Shown here piece after piece: positions 1 to 13,200 of a DNA stretch of 64,000 nucleotides; within the stretch, counting starts at the first letter, position 1, and each line of letters opens with the position of its first letter. This DNA comes from Zoroaster sp. YZ-2022 (Eukaryota > Echinodermata > Asteroidea > Forcipulatida > Zoroasteridae): contig CM055816.1 in assembly GCA_029582265.1 (NCBI GenBank), positions 3,502,698 through 3,566,697 on the forward strand, given 5' to 3'. The notes under the pieces were generated by a model, which was not told the origin of the DNA, made no database searches, and saw nothing but the letters and a program-made list of their open reading frames with translations. Position numbers and translations under genes: made by a program.

Positions 1-1
1 T

Positions 2-820
2 TTTGCTTTCGTCTCCATCCATTTGGTGGAGCTTCTGTGTAGATTTCTGTGGCTGATGTTTGGTGCGATCTTTGCCCGACGACTGGCATACTCGTGCATA
101 GTGGTTGCGTTTTTGGCACTTGGCACAGGTTGTTCCATAGGCTGGGCATTTGCCCTTGCTGTGTGATTTGCCACAGTACTTGCAATTGCTGTTTGGGGGC
201 CTATTGGGCTTTCCAGATTTCTGTGTCCGCTGCTTGTTTTTCACAAAATGAGCTGTGTCTGCCTCTACCGGATCCATCTGTTGTAGGTGGATCGCTGCCT
301 GTTCACTGCTGCGGCATATGTCAATGGCTTTCTGCAATGTCAGTGACGACTCTCGCAGCAGACAGGCACGGATGCTGTTACCTGCTACTCCTATGACCAG
401 CCTATCTCGAAGCATTTCATCAAGAAGTGGTCCGTAATTGCATGTGGTTGCCAACTTTCTCGGTTTGTTCAAGAAAGTGTCAATGTTCTCTTTGGGTTCT
501 TGCTTACATGAGTTGAACATGAATCGTTCGTATACCACATTGCGTTTAGGGTCAAAATGAGCTCCTAGGCTGGTCAGGATCTGTTGTGGTGACTTTCTAT
601 GTTCGTCTGTCAGCGGCAGATTTTGATACACTTCATAGCACTCCTTCCCCATTACTGTTAGTAATGTAGCTACTTGGATGGAAGAGTCTTTCTTGTCCAG
701 TTCTGTGGCTACTAGATAGTTCTGCCAACTTGCCTTGAAAAATTGCCAGTTGGAGACCTGGTCTCCTTTCATGTCCATTTTGGCCGGTGGGGGAATGAGC
801 GAGTGCGCCATGGCCAACAT
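2..820 (-). CDS. Ty3/gypsy Gag, partial (open at the window edge)
   Basis: An uninterrupted 273-codon frame from ATG at 820 to the left edge; an alternative in-frame ATG is at 811, and an in-frame TGA lies just upstream. Near the end is a double CCHC zinc knuckle, CKYCGKSHSKGKC then CAKCQKRNHYARVC, the nucleic-acid binding domain of Gag. The middle part (LGAHFDPKRNVVYERFMFNS) fits retrotransposon Gag proteins encoded ahead of gypsy pol. Protease and pol would lie beyond base 1. The intact frame suggests a fairly young element. Confidence 0.82.
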   Translation of the reverse strand, partial: MLAMAHSLIPPPAKMDMKGDQVSNWQFFKASWQNYLVATELDKKDSSIQVATLLTVMGKECYEVYQNLPLTDEHRKSPQQILTSLGAHFDPKRNVVYERFMFNSCKQEPKENIDTFLNKPRKLATTCNYGPLLDEMLRDRLVIGVAGNSIRACLLRESSLTLQKAIDICRSSEQAAIHLQQMDPVEADTAHFVKNKQRTQKSGKPNRPPNSNCKYCGKSHSKGKCPAYGTTCAKCQKRNHYARVCQSSGKDRTKHQPQKSTQKLHQMDGDESK

Positions 821-1037
821 GTATAGCGTGTGTAATGTGTACCGCGATTTGTCCGTTCAAGGCCTCCGTAATTTGCAGCGAAACGCACGTTGACTACAAT
901 GGCGTAAAGTCTGTGTGCATTGTATATACGGCTTTCGTGTGTCTAGCGTAATGTATAACGGCGGAAACTCCGAGCGAAATGTACAGTCTATTACCGTTTA
1001 CTGACACAGCATACCGTGCGTGACAGGATCAGTCTGT

Positions 1038-2867
1038 GATATTAGAATGGCTTTGATGGATGGCCCAGAGTTTTTGGACAATTTTGTGCAAAACAATTTG
1101 TCTTTTAATTCATTTACATCGGTAACACCCAATGATATTATTTTACTTGTACGTAAGATGACAGATAAAACATGTTCTCTTGATCCAATGCCAACCCAAT
1201 TTGTAAAGGAGTTTCCAGATCAGTTGGCGCCTATTCTGTGTCGCATTGCTAACAGTTCACTCAAATCTGGTGTTTTTCCAGCTGCGTGTAAGTCAGCTTT
1301 AGTGCGCCCTCTGATTAAGAAATATGGGTTGGATCGAAATGAGTTACTTAATTATAGACCAGTGTCTAACATTCCATTTTTATCAAAGTTGCTCGAGAAG
1401 ATAGTTTTATCACAATTGAACTGCTATTTCAAGACAAATTCCATGTATGCAAAATGTCAATCCGCTTACCGAGAGGGACATAGCACTGAGACTGCACTCT
1501 TGAGAGTGCAGAATGATGTTGCACTCGCTCTTGATCGGCACCGTGACGTTATTTTGGTATTGTTAGATCTTTCTGCCGCATTTGACACCATCGATCATGA
1601 TATTCTCACTAGGCGACTGTGCTCCCGTTTTGGTATTGGGGGAACAGTCTTAAGCTGGCTAAAGTCGTACCTAACAAATCGTACCCAGCGTGTGTGTATT
1701 GGATCGATGGTGTCAGATGAGGCCTAGTTGAAATTTGGTGTTCCACAGGGTTCAATATTGGGCCCTGTCCTTTTTTCCCTTTATATGGTGCCACTTGAAG
1801 ACATTATCGACCGTCATGGCCTCAGTAGTGTCATGTATGCTGATGACACCCAGCTGTACATCGCCTGTGATACGCCGGCGGATACATCAGTCATTGCCTC
1901 CATTGAGGCATGCGTTGACGAGATCAGACGTTGGATGCGATCCAATTGGCTCGCACTCAACGACAGTAAAACGGAGGTAGCTTTGTTCTCGTCAAAGTTT
2001 AAGACTGTGTCTGACGGTGCTGCCGCGGTCGGTGTGCGGGTGGGTGATGTTCAGGTCCATCCTTCGTCCAAAGTACGAGATCTTGGAGTTTTTTTAGACT
2101 CTGCTGCGAGCATGGAGCACCATGTAACAAGTCTTTGTAAATCGGCGTCATTTGCCTTATGGAAGATTGGGAAGGTTCGAAAAATGTTGGAAAAATCTTC
2201 AACTGAGAAACTTGTTCATGCTTTTGTTACCTCCAGGTTGGACTATTGTAATAGTCTGCTTTTTGGGCTTCATTCAAATCAACTGAAAAAATTACAACTC
2301 ATTCAGAATTCCGCTGCTCGACTGATAACTGGAACCAGAGTTCGGGAGAGTATTACTCCTGTGCTTCGGGATCTTCATTGGTTGCCAGTCGAACAGCGGA
2401 TTCGTTTCAAAATCCTTGCTATTACTTATAAAATAATTGAGAATGTCACAGCGCCGATCTACCTCACTGACCTGGTTAACCTCCGTGTTCCGCAGAGATC
2501 AACAAGGCAGAGTAGTGAGATTCGTTTGGAGCCTCCACCTGTGAATTCTATAATGACTAAGTATTATGGTAATCGTACATTCTCTGTTGTTGCTCCCATG
2601 GTATGGAATGATCTTCCATCAAACATTCGTGCAGCCCGCAGCTATGAATCCTTTAAGTCATTGGTTAAAACTCATTTGTTCCGTTCTTATTATGGTAGTC
2701 GCTCTTTACTTGAATTACTTTTATCTTTTAACTTTTTAACTTTTTAACTTTTACTGGAACTGTTTTAATGGAAAGGGCTCTTATACAGGTGTACAGTGTG
2801 CTGAGATAATTGTATGTGGTGCACTTAAAACAATAAATGATTAGATTATATTAGATTAGATTAGATT
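1038..2867 (+). mobile_element. 5'-truncated CR1/L2-like LINE inserted in the gypsy leader
   Basis: It holds the reverse transcriptase described separately, then a 3' UTR with AATAAA near 2833 and a simple tail of TTAGA repeats. The 7-bp sequence AGTCTGT occurs at 1031-1037 and again at 2868-2874, a possible target-site duplication. The N-terminal endonuclease is missing. Confidence 0.75.
1047..2747 (+). pseudogene. LINE reverse transcriptase with one in-frame stop
   Basis: The reverse transcriptase of a CR1/L2-type non-LTR element. Motifs in order: LLNYRPVSNIPFLSKLLEKI, QSAYREGHSTETALLR, LDLSAAFDTIDHDIL, FGVPQGSILGPVLF and the active-site motif MYADDTQLYI. The C-terminal part is typical of the clade (SRLDYCNSLLFGL, LHWLPVEQRIRFK, WNDLPSNIR). 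A TAG at 1725-1727, just before the GVPQGS motif, interrupts the otherwise continuous frame, so this copy is not functional unless the stop is read through. No endonuclease domain remains. Confidence 0.9.
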
Positions 2868-2874
2868 AGTCTGT

Positions 2875-3713
2875 ATTGCCGACTGATGCCTGGTGATCCG
2901 TTCTCCAAGATTGCCGAGGATTTGGCCGGGCCTTTGCGGTAACGGCGCTGGATTCAGCTAATTTCTGACACCATATTCTAAAGACGGCATGACTCTGTGA
3001 GTAGCATTCACTGAAAAGCAATGGTTTATTTATAGTCCTCAACAACAACATAGAGTAGGGATACGGTAGCCTCTTAATGCCACTCCATAACACTGTGTTT
3101 AGCTCCTATAAAGCCACAGTATACCCCTGATATACATGTACTGTGTATAGCTCCTGTAAAGCCACGGTATACCCCTGATATACATGTACTGTGTTTAGCT
3201 CCTATAAAGCCACTGTATACCCCTGATATACATGTAGTGTTTAGCTCCTGTAAAGCCACTGTATACCCCTGATATACATGTACTGTGTATAGCTCCTGTA
3301 AAGCCACTGTATACCCCTGATATTACATGTACTGTGTTTAGCTCCTGTAAAGCCACTGTATACCCCTGATATTACATGTACTGTGTTTAGCTCCTATAAA
3401 GCCACTCTATACCCCTGATATACATGTACTGTGTTTAGCTCCTATAAAGCCACTCTATACCCCTGATATACATGTACTGTGTTTAGCTCCTGTAAAGCCA
3501 CTGTATACCCCTGATATTACATGTACTGTGTTTAGCTCCTGTAAAGTCACTGTATACCCCTGATATTACATGTACTGTGTTTAGCTCCTATAAAGCCACT
3601 GTATACCCCTGATATACATGTACTGTGTTTAGCTCCTATTTAAAACCTCTGTATACCCCTGATATTACATGTACTGTGTTTAGCTCCTATTGTGTGTGTT
3701 GGTTCTCTACCCC
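2875..3713 (-). mobile_element. 5' end of the left Ty3/gypsy element: LTR-like region and primer-binding site
   Basis: On the minus strand there is an AATAAA-like signal near 3034, then a U5-like stretch and TGGTGTCAG at about 2965-2973, which resembles gypsy primer-binding regions. The unique 5' leader then continues to the gag start after removal of the LINE. The LTR probably extends right to about 3713 (minus-strand start TGTTTCC) and would include the 3086-3700 tandem repeat; its exact ends are uncertain because I see no second LTR. Confidence 0.5.
3086..3700. repeat. Minisatellite, about 48 bp x 13
   Basis: Thirteen units of roughly 46-49 bp with the core TTTAGCTCCTATAAAGCCAC followed by TATACCCCTGATATACATG. 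It probably lies within the gypsy LTR. The open reading frames across it are a by-product of the repeat. Confidence 0.92.
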
Positions 3714-3964
3714 GGAAACAATTTGTAAGTTTAATAAGTAACTTATCACTTTGTTAATAGTTTATAAATCAATAGATTTGGTTGAGAATTATTTGAGTTG
3801 TATTTCAAAATCAAAAATTTAATGTAAGTGAGTTTGACTGTTTTCTAGTTTCACCTGTGTCCACTTTCGGCTCGCTGAGTGCAATAAACAGGGTAAAACC
3901 AACCAGTCACGTTCACTGAGTCACACACAGGTATAATGAACGGTTAATCAAAACAAGTGCTTAC

Positions 3965-4202
3965 TGGGATCACCAATGATGAATGTTCTTCTCAAGAGTC
4001 TATGGTTGGGAGCTAACTGACCACCGCTACTCCCAGTGAGTTGACTGAGGAAACCCTGTATAATATCCTGCTCAGTGACGTCACTTTGGAAATTGATGAC
4101 TAATTTCAACAGGACGGTAGAATCTGATAGTTCACTGATACCAGAGATAACAACATCCCCAAATGAGTTGGAAAGTGAAGACATATTGAAAGCAAGTTCA
4201 AT
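3965..4202 (-). CDS. Exon 49: SEA domain, second half (last exon in window)
   Basis: A 238-bp exon, phase 0 to 1: [20 protein letters not shown], then [20 protein letters not shown] and RTFIIGDPS. The V.....L.F strand and following helix fit SEA. The usual G-S-V-V-V cleavage site is not present; the equivalent turn reads SDSTVLLK. The donor GTAAGC shows the gene continues beyond the left edge, across the gypsy element inserted in the next intron. Confidence 0.82.
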
Positions 4203-7200
4203 CTGAAAAAGAGTCAAAATATAAAAGTGAAAAATAATTAAGATCAATAAACTAATTAAATGCATAAACAGAATATCCATTAAAATTGTTATTAAAAATT
4301 TCATCACAAGTGACCTGCTGCCTTTTTCACTTTAATGAGGGAAATTGTAAGAAAAGTATTGTAAAAGCAAAACTATTTCATGAAACTTAAAATACTTTTA
4401 TTAGCAACTTACTGAATTCTTTAGTGCTTGGCGATATGAAACATATTCAGCATTCAGATCAAAAGTAGGACTACCGACAGTTACACCACTGATTACTTCA
4501 AAGACTGCAGAAGCGTTGTAGGAATGAGCCACTGTAGATCACAAATAACATAAATGCATTATATGTATGATACGAAGGTACTCGAACCAGGGATCACATG
4601 ACATAGATTTATAATATTTTATTTAAATGTTTCCAATGTTAATCTTTGTGGATTATATAGTACAGAATCCCTAAATCGGCTACGCTTCTTTGAAAGAGAT
4701 TGACTGTCAAATCTGACATAGGAGGGTGACTCTTTTATCAAGTTTAGTATTGAGAATTTTACTCCAGGACAGATCAGGTCTGTGTCACATTGTTGACAAT
4801 TTATATATAATTACTCCAATAGCAGTTTTCCCATAGTGTGTGTTTCAGGTTTGATGGTCTGTGCAATTCAGGAAAATTAATTTCAAATTCCCTTCATTAA
4901 TGGTTGGTACTAACATATTATACAAATTACAAATTATTTATAAAATGAATTTATCTCAGTAACACTATTCAAATCTAGCTGCACATGTAAGTCATAGAAT
5001 TTCACCATTCCTGATGGAATGTTACATTTTGATTTCATGAAATACAGTGATTTACTTTTAGTGCAGTTATTGTACTGACAATTCAAACAAACATGAATGA
5101 CCTTGGCTTTGAGAAGAAGACTATACCTTGACATGATGAGCCTCGTTGATAGTAACCCATGATACAGTTACACTCATGCATTCCTGGTAAATTGGTGCAT
5201 TCTGAATTCGTTTTAGATGCACATGGCGTACCTTCATCACATTCATTGATATCTAACAACAAATCACATTAAAAACAATAATACGCTGTGGATATGGATT
5301 ATAATATAGAGAAACATGATAATTATCAAGGAAACGTCAATGATGAAATATGCACCATGCTCTACAGTGTTATAAGCAATCAATATCAACATGGTAGGCT
5401 AATCAATGAGTATAGGTTATATACATGTAGGATAAACAAGGGGTTTTCCAACGACATGTAACATGTATTTCATACAACAGTTTTAATATCTAGCATGGAA
5501 GGGAAGTATGCATGATGATGGAGATAACAATATACACATTTTTGATGATATGGAGACATTGCTGGATAAATTCTTACCAACACATTGACTTTCATTATTC
5601 TTCTCATATCCAGTCAAACATGAACATGTATAGCTACCATCAGTGTTGTTACACATAGAAACTGATATGTCACACGAATCCTGATTCAAAGAACACTCAT
5701 TGATATCTGTCAAATTAAACAAATACAAAAATACATTTCATTGAATGTTGATAGGCTTCGCTAACATGACTCCTATAGGATTCTTATCGTCTGTAATGAA
5801 ATGTGTGAAGAATTCTAGACATTTCCTCCCTAGCTACCATTTCTGACTCAGTTGATTCTTGTGATTTGTCAGTAATTGTAGACGTTTCCTCTCTAGCTAC
5901 CACTCTTGACTCGGTTTATTCTTTTAATAATAATAATAATAATAATAATACACGCATTTATAAATAATACACGCTTTTGATTAATTCAAGATGGAAATTA
6001 AAGATTTCAATGATTAACTGCAAAATCACAGTTGTGATAGTTATTATGATCAATGTATATTTACCATCGCATTGTCGACCGGTTATTACACCCACAGTTG
6101 ACACATACCCTACATTACAGGTACATGTATAGCTACCCTCATTGTTCATACAACTAGAACGATTTACTGCACACTGATGCTCTCCATTCAGACATTCATT
6201 CACATCTGAAGATAAACACAACTTATATTACAAATAGGCAAGAATATAATAAACTACCCCCTTGCATAAAGACAATAACTAGATCGAGCTATAAGGCTGT
6301 GCCGGGTATCTGAGTTCCACTTTTCGGTTCCAATTACCCGTAAATGACTTTTTAAAATTCCGACCGAACATTTATGCCACATGGAAGTCTATTGTGACTC
6401 TAATAAAGCAAGAGAAACTTGTGTTCATATCGGTCATTTTATACATTTGGGAGTATTACATGTTTTTACAAATTTGTTTATGGGTACCCGAGTATCTGAA
6501 GATTTCCAATTTTGGGTATCCAGTTCCCGAAATAATCGAAAACGAGCTTAAGGGTTTGTTGAAACAAATACACAATGTTCAGGTTAACTTCAGGTTCAAT
6601 CAAGTGATCACTGATGATGTCATCACAATCATTAGTTACCCCAATTGTATAAAGACAATAAAACAATAAACATAATAACTGCGGCTGATTCAGAAAGTAA
6701 GTTCTGCTTTTCATTTAAGTGAGGAAAAGTGAGCATTTCACTATCAGAAACGTTGTATCATACCTTCACAGTATGTGCCATTGCCTTGGTATCCTTGTAT
6801 ACAATTACATTGGTAGCTTCCATCAGAGTCTGTACATCTTGCCAACGTATGACAAATATCTGGGTTCTCAAGACATTCATCGATGTTCTCACATGAGGTG
6901 TATCCATCACCACGGAAACCATCCCTACATGTACAGCGGTAACTGCCCTCAATGTTACCACATGTACTGTTGCTTGTGCATACTGGATCTGAACTTTGGC
7001 ACTCGTTAATATCTGGGTATTAAATGGTAATGAAAATGCATAACCGTTACTTTGATTCAATTCTAGTAGAAAAAAGTAAGTTACATGTTATAACTAACAG
7101 GAAAGTCTTTCAAATAATTTGCACCACCTATTACAGGATCACTAATAATATATGCATTCTACACATCTGCCTTTACTTAGGAATACGGATAGATATTCAA

Positions 7201-10200
7201 CTATCTGAATTCAACCATTGCCTAAATAAATGGGGAATACTTAATCCACAACCCCCTTCCTGAAGAGTGATGTACACAAGTAATAGGAAATAGGTAGACA
7301 CGTACATTACCCCTCCTTGAGTGGATACAACAATGGTTGGGGACAGCATGTGAGTCCTACTTCCCCCTTCCCAATCTGTAAGGACATTCTTCAGTTGTAG
7401 AAAGTGGATAATTTACATGATTAGATGAACCAACAAACACAAGGCCATACAATACCTTCACAATATGTGCCATTTCCATTGTATCCTGTGGTGCAGTTAC
7501 ACTGGTAGGAACCAATCAAATTGATGCACATTGCTTGTGGGTCCCAAATCGAAGGATCACTACATTCATCAATATCTGGGTGAAATAAGAAATTGAAAGT
7601 AATAAATAATGTATGACTATGACGCCCAAATAGTGAAAGAATTTATCATAATTTTGATAGACTTACCTGAACAGCTTCGACGGTCATTGTTGAGATTGAA
7701 GCCAGTATCACACAGACACTCATATCCACCGACAGTATTATTACACATTGAGTTGGCACCACAGGAGTGACAGTTATTTGTACACTCATTGATGTCTGAA
7801 ATGAATGAAAATGGTCAATTAATTCATCATTATACAACATTTAAACAAAATTGCAGGTCTTTGGAGTTCCTCGGCAGAGTTGATTTCAAATTAGTTATGC
7901 ACCTGGGAGCATGTTATAAATATGACTTTTGTTACTGATATTAATAGTGCAAAGTCTTTAGAATTTGTATTATAATCCAGGCAAAGGATACAGTGGTGTT
8001 TGTGTGTTTCAAGAGAAAGAACAGCATTAGTATTTGGTAATATTCATTCATTTCAACCCTCTAGTTTTCTTGAAGTAAAATATATGACATATATAACCTG
8101 TGAAAGTTTCATTGCAATAGACACTCACTTTTCGAGAAAATATCAAAAAACTGTTTTGTTAGATGAAATCACATCAAAATAGTTAATGTGTACAATCGTT
8201 AAACCAAGTAAATATTTTAATAATAATCTGTTTATTTGTTATATCTGGTTAATACCAATGCTGTACCTTCCCTTTAAGTAAGACAAATTTCTCGAAAGTA
8301 AAGTGGGGCACTATGGGTTTGAACATCCATACCCATGTGAAACACATTTTCCTTTCTATGCACTAGACCTATTATTTGTTTACATGGCATGACAAAATAT
8401 ATGGGGGCTGTGCCCTACCTCTTCTAAACAGAAATGGTGGATTAAACAAATTGACGTTCTAGTCTGATCATCTTCAGAAGAGATGGATGGTTGTTTGTTT
8501 TGGAAGTTTACAGGAATTAATATTTGTCCAATGACCACAAAATCATTACAATAGATTGAGACATACATGTACCGAGACATTAACTCAAACTGAGTAATGT
8601 TAAACTTCATAAATCAAGAGATTAGTTATTACAAATTGACAACAGTACTTATAATATTTACCTTGACAATTCGGATTGCCTTCATAACCAGCAAAGCACA
8701 GGCATACCTCATTATTGTTCTCATTCCTATAGCAGTCACCATTGGTACAGGTACTGTTCAAACATTGTTGAGTAGCTACAAAATAAACACAATAACAAGC
8801 ATGTCATCCAAATGCTCCGGCAGATGGTGTATGGGGGTATAGAAGGGCCAAAAATTACGAAGATGTTGAAACATGAGTTTAAAAAGGGATCTGACAAATT
8901 ATTGGAGATTGCAAAATCAAAGAATCTCTCGAATTACATCCAGAAACAGCAGAATAAATATGCTGCTCACATAGTTCGTCAGCCCAACTCGTGTCAGGTA
9001 AAACAGCTACTTTTCAACGATAACAAGAATGTTAAATTTGGACATAAAGTACCAAATTTATTCGATCAAGTTATTCATTACAACGGTATGAGTGATTGGG
9101 ACCAGCTTTTCAGAGAATCGAGATTGAGAAGATTATGATAATAATACAATTTTCCAGCTGCTATTTTACAACGTAAAAAGGCAACCAACGTAAATTTATT
9201 TTAAGAATAAATATGTTGAAAAAAAAAAGTATGTATGAGAATATGCGGTAGTTATCCTTATTAAATCACTTTATTTCTAGACACCCAGTAACCTCTCCTT
9301 TGTGTACACTTTAAATGTAAAATTATTATTTGTCTTTTTATGTACATGTAAGTTTAGGCTATATATCCTACTTCATCATTCAAACGCTATTGTTGGTTCA
9401 AATCCGCATCGCACAAAACAGCTGGCGAAAAGCTGGCACTTACGCACTGTTCTGATTTTGTATAAGCCATGTCTATACTATCCATTAATACACCTCCACG
9501 TGATTAGGTTTAATTTGTCCAATCAGATTGTCTAAACTGTCTTGGGCATTTATGAATTATTATTATTATACATTTCTGGTAATGAAACCAAGGATCCCTC
9601 AAAAGCACACTTATAAGCATTGTAGCTCGGAAGCCTCAGGAAACCTGTAAACAAGGGCACTTGCAATGTGAACAAGAAACACTTGGGTAAACCCCTACTC
9701 TTCCACGATAAGTGTTCTGGGTTCTTTTACATGAATTACTTTAATAACCTAGTATACAGGACCTACCGCTTAATGTCCCATCTGAAGGATGAAACAATTA
9801 TGGTTTATGTTTTGCTCAAGGACACAAGTGCCATGACAGGACAGGCCAAGATTAGAATTACCCACATTCTGACAACACCAGAACTTGAGTCTGATGCACT
9901 AGACTGCTCAGTCACAACACTCCACGCTGGTTTATAAGACTATGTGGCTATTTGACTTACCATTACAACTGCCATCATCTTTCTGCATGAAACCTTCATA
10001 GCACATGCACTCAAATGATCCCTCATTGTTGGTACAATTTTGTGGGCAGTCATGAATTACAAGTGAACATTCATCAACATCTGATAAAACAAATGAAGAA
10101 ACATTACTTTAAACATAAGGTCAGTATTACACTCATCAAAGGTTAATCATAATCACCTTAAAACCCTAGAGACCAGACCAGACCTAGCTAGGTCCTCATG

Positions 10201-13200
10201 GAGGAAAAAGAAAGATCCTAACAATAATTCAAAAAAAAGAGGATTTTGCAGTCATTGGTCAACTAAAGCTACCCGACAATTATTCTGAAAATTATTCTGT
10301 GCTCAGGTATCTATGAAACAATAAGAATTATAATACATAAGATTAGAGACAATTGCCAATGATGAAGTATTATATGCTATTATTATATAGTAATATTTGC
10401 TGTATTATAACAAAACCTCCCGAACAGGGGATAACCGCCACACACATTTGTTGTCATAGGGGGAGATGATTCAAAATGTCCAACCCCATTGACCATCCCT
10501 GGATTACATGAATGTTTTATTACGACAAATCAGGATTCTTAAAAATGTAAAACATGAAACTTGCACGTTCAAAATACAGATCTCAAAGACAAGATGTTAA
10601 CATATTTGACTCCAACAAGTGCCATATATACAATAAACTTGGTTCTATTGCAATGATATAAGTGGTTCAGGTGAATGCAATTGCTTTGACAATGATGAGC
10701 TGAAAAACTAAAAGAATTAACTAACCTTCACAGGAAACACCATTTCCAACAAATCCATCATTACATTTACAAGTGAAGCTGCCAATGGTATCAGTGCATG
10801 TTGCTTTCATATGACAGACTGGTGTTGACTGTTCGCATTCATTCTTATTGGTACACACGGTGCCATTACCAGACCAGCCATTATTACATGTACATTCATA
10901 TGAACCCACAGTGTTTGTGCATGTTGCTTTGGTATCACAATCATGGTCTCTAGTGCATTCGTCTATGTCTATATATATAAAATGTGCAACATGATTAACA
11001 AATAATAATGGAAACTACAAATATGTAGCATCTTAAATGAAAGATAATGAAAAGAACGGTCAACCTCTAGAGCTTATTTTGCTTAAGTTCCTTTCATTTT
11101 GAGAAAAGTGAAATACTTGTCATTATATCTCCAGAACGCTTTGACCTATCACACTCAAATGTGTCAGTATTTTCTTTAGGATCCTATCATACCCAAATCA
11201 ATGAAGAGCCAAATTTTATTTCTGCTGATTCGTGACCATGATGCATTCTAGGAATCCAATATTGCCACAGTAAGAGTTAATTGAAAAACCTGGTCATTTT
11301 CATGAATTTTCCTTAGCTTTTATTCTTCTCTTGTCCAATATATTTTGGGTAAAATGTTCAATAATCATGTTTTTGTTACAAAATGACTCACTGTCGCGGT
11401 AACAGCATCCAGTAGCCGTGATCTAGGGAATCACACATTATTGCCTGTACTAAGGCAATATCTGTGCCAATTTTGATGGCCAATGGATACAAATATGGGG
11501 AAAACACTGTTTTTGACCAAGAAATACAAAATATTGGTATAGCGCCCCCTAACAGTGACCAATTTCATGAAAAACCAGGTAGCACAATGTGTCCAAAATA
11601 TGTTTTGAAATAAACATGTGAGAGTTTAAGTTTAATTGGTACAAGCGGTTACGTGAAAATTGAGAAACCTCGTTTTCAAATAAGTGTACAATATTTGTCA
11701 AACAATTCAGAGACTGCAGAATTAATTGTTTATATATTGGATAGAATGTTGACAAACCGAGCCCTTTTGAATCTGAATGGACACAAGTATTGACAATTAT
11801 AATTTTATTTTCATTTTAAACTGTCATCTCTTAAATGAGTGACTTTTAGGCAGAGTAATTTCTTAGGATATTTAATATGATATCATCAACTCTGAATTCA
11901 GGAATATTAACTTAAGACCTATTTAAAACATCAATAGTATTAACTGGCTGTTAATTTATAATGAGGTCTATAATATGGACATTGGGATCAACGAAGGGCA
12001 TCTCTATCCAGCCCTTTTATCAATAGTATTAACAGGCTGTTAATTTATAATGAGGTCTATAATATGGACATTGGGATCAACAAAGGGCATCTCTATCCAG
12101 CCCTTTTATCAATAGTGTTAACAGGCTGTTAATTTATAATTAGATCTATAATATGGACATTGGGATCAACAAAGGGTATCTCTATCCAGCCCTTTTATCA
12201 ATAGTATTAACAGGCTGTTAATTTATAATTAGATCTATAATATGGACATTGGGATCAACAAAGGGCATCTCTATCCAGCCCTTTTATTTGATTATAATAA
12301 AAAAAATTACTTCAGACTAAAGCGTCTTTAATAAAGATTTTGACATGTTTTAAAAACATAGTGAAAAGTATCTGCAAAAAATTACAAAAAAGATACAGCA
12401 CTAAATGACGTATACATTATCTGACTATAACTTTGTCAATGAACAAGTTCTAAGCAGAAAGTCTGCAGTTATTACCTGTACAAGTGAAGCCATTTCCTTC
12501 ATAACCTTGTCTGCATACACATCGATATGAGCCTTTGGTATTATGACAATCGGAACTGTTGTCACAGTCATGATTGATATTGCATTCATCTATGTCTGCA
12601 AAACATCAAATAAATCAACACAATAGGCCTGTTTGTAATTAATAATGTTTGTGTTAACACCATGTAACAATCTCTTTTGAGTTGTGCAATTCTGAGAAGA
12701 ACTGTCACTTCAATGGGAAATGCTGAAACCCAAGTATTTTAAACACATTTAATGTCTAAATTTTTGTAATTATTTTTGAATTTTTTTATTTTGTTATAAT
12801 AGACAAAAATAGACATGTCTATGTCACACATTTATCAACAAGATTTGTGGATCATTGACGGAAGAAACAAATGAATATTCATGAGGCATTATCATTGCTC
12901 CACCACCACCCCTCCCCCTTCTCCGTAGTTAGTGTATTACAGTTTCAAATATAACTAAAAATATACATTATTGTAAGATTACAGACCTATACATGATGTT
13001 CCATCACCAAACTGGTCCATATAGCCTGCATTACAGCGACATTCAAAGCCACCTTGAGTGTTATTACAAGAAGCATCTGCAGAACAGTTGTCAGTCTGAA
13101 GTTCACATTCATCAATGTCTAGATGACCAAAATAACCCCAAAATAGAAAACGATAATAAGAGAAGCATCTCAGAATAAATTGGTTGAGTGGATGAGGACC

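Noticed and set aside
49..437. Plus-strand frames rich in cysteine
   Set aside because: Antisense of the Gag zinc-knuckle region; the minus frame is longer, open to the edge and carries CCHC motifs.
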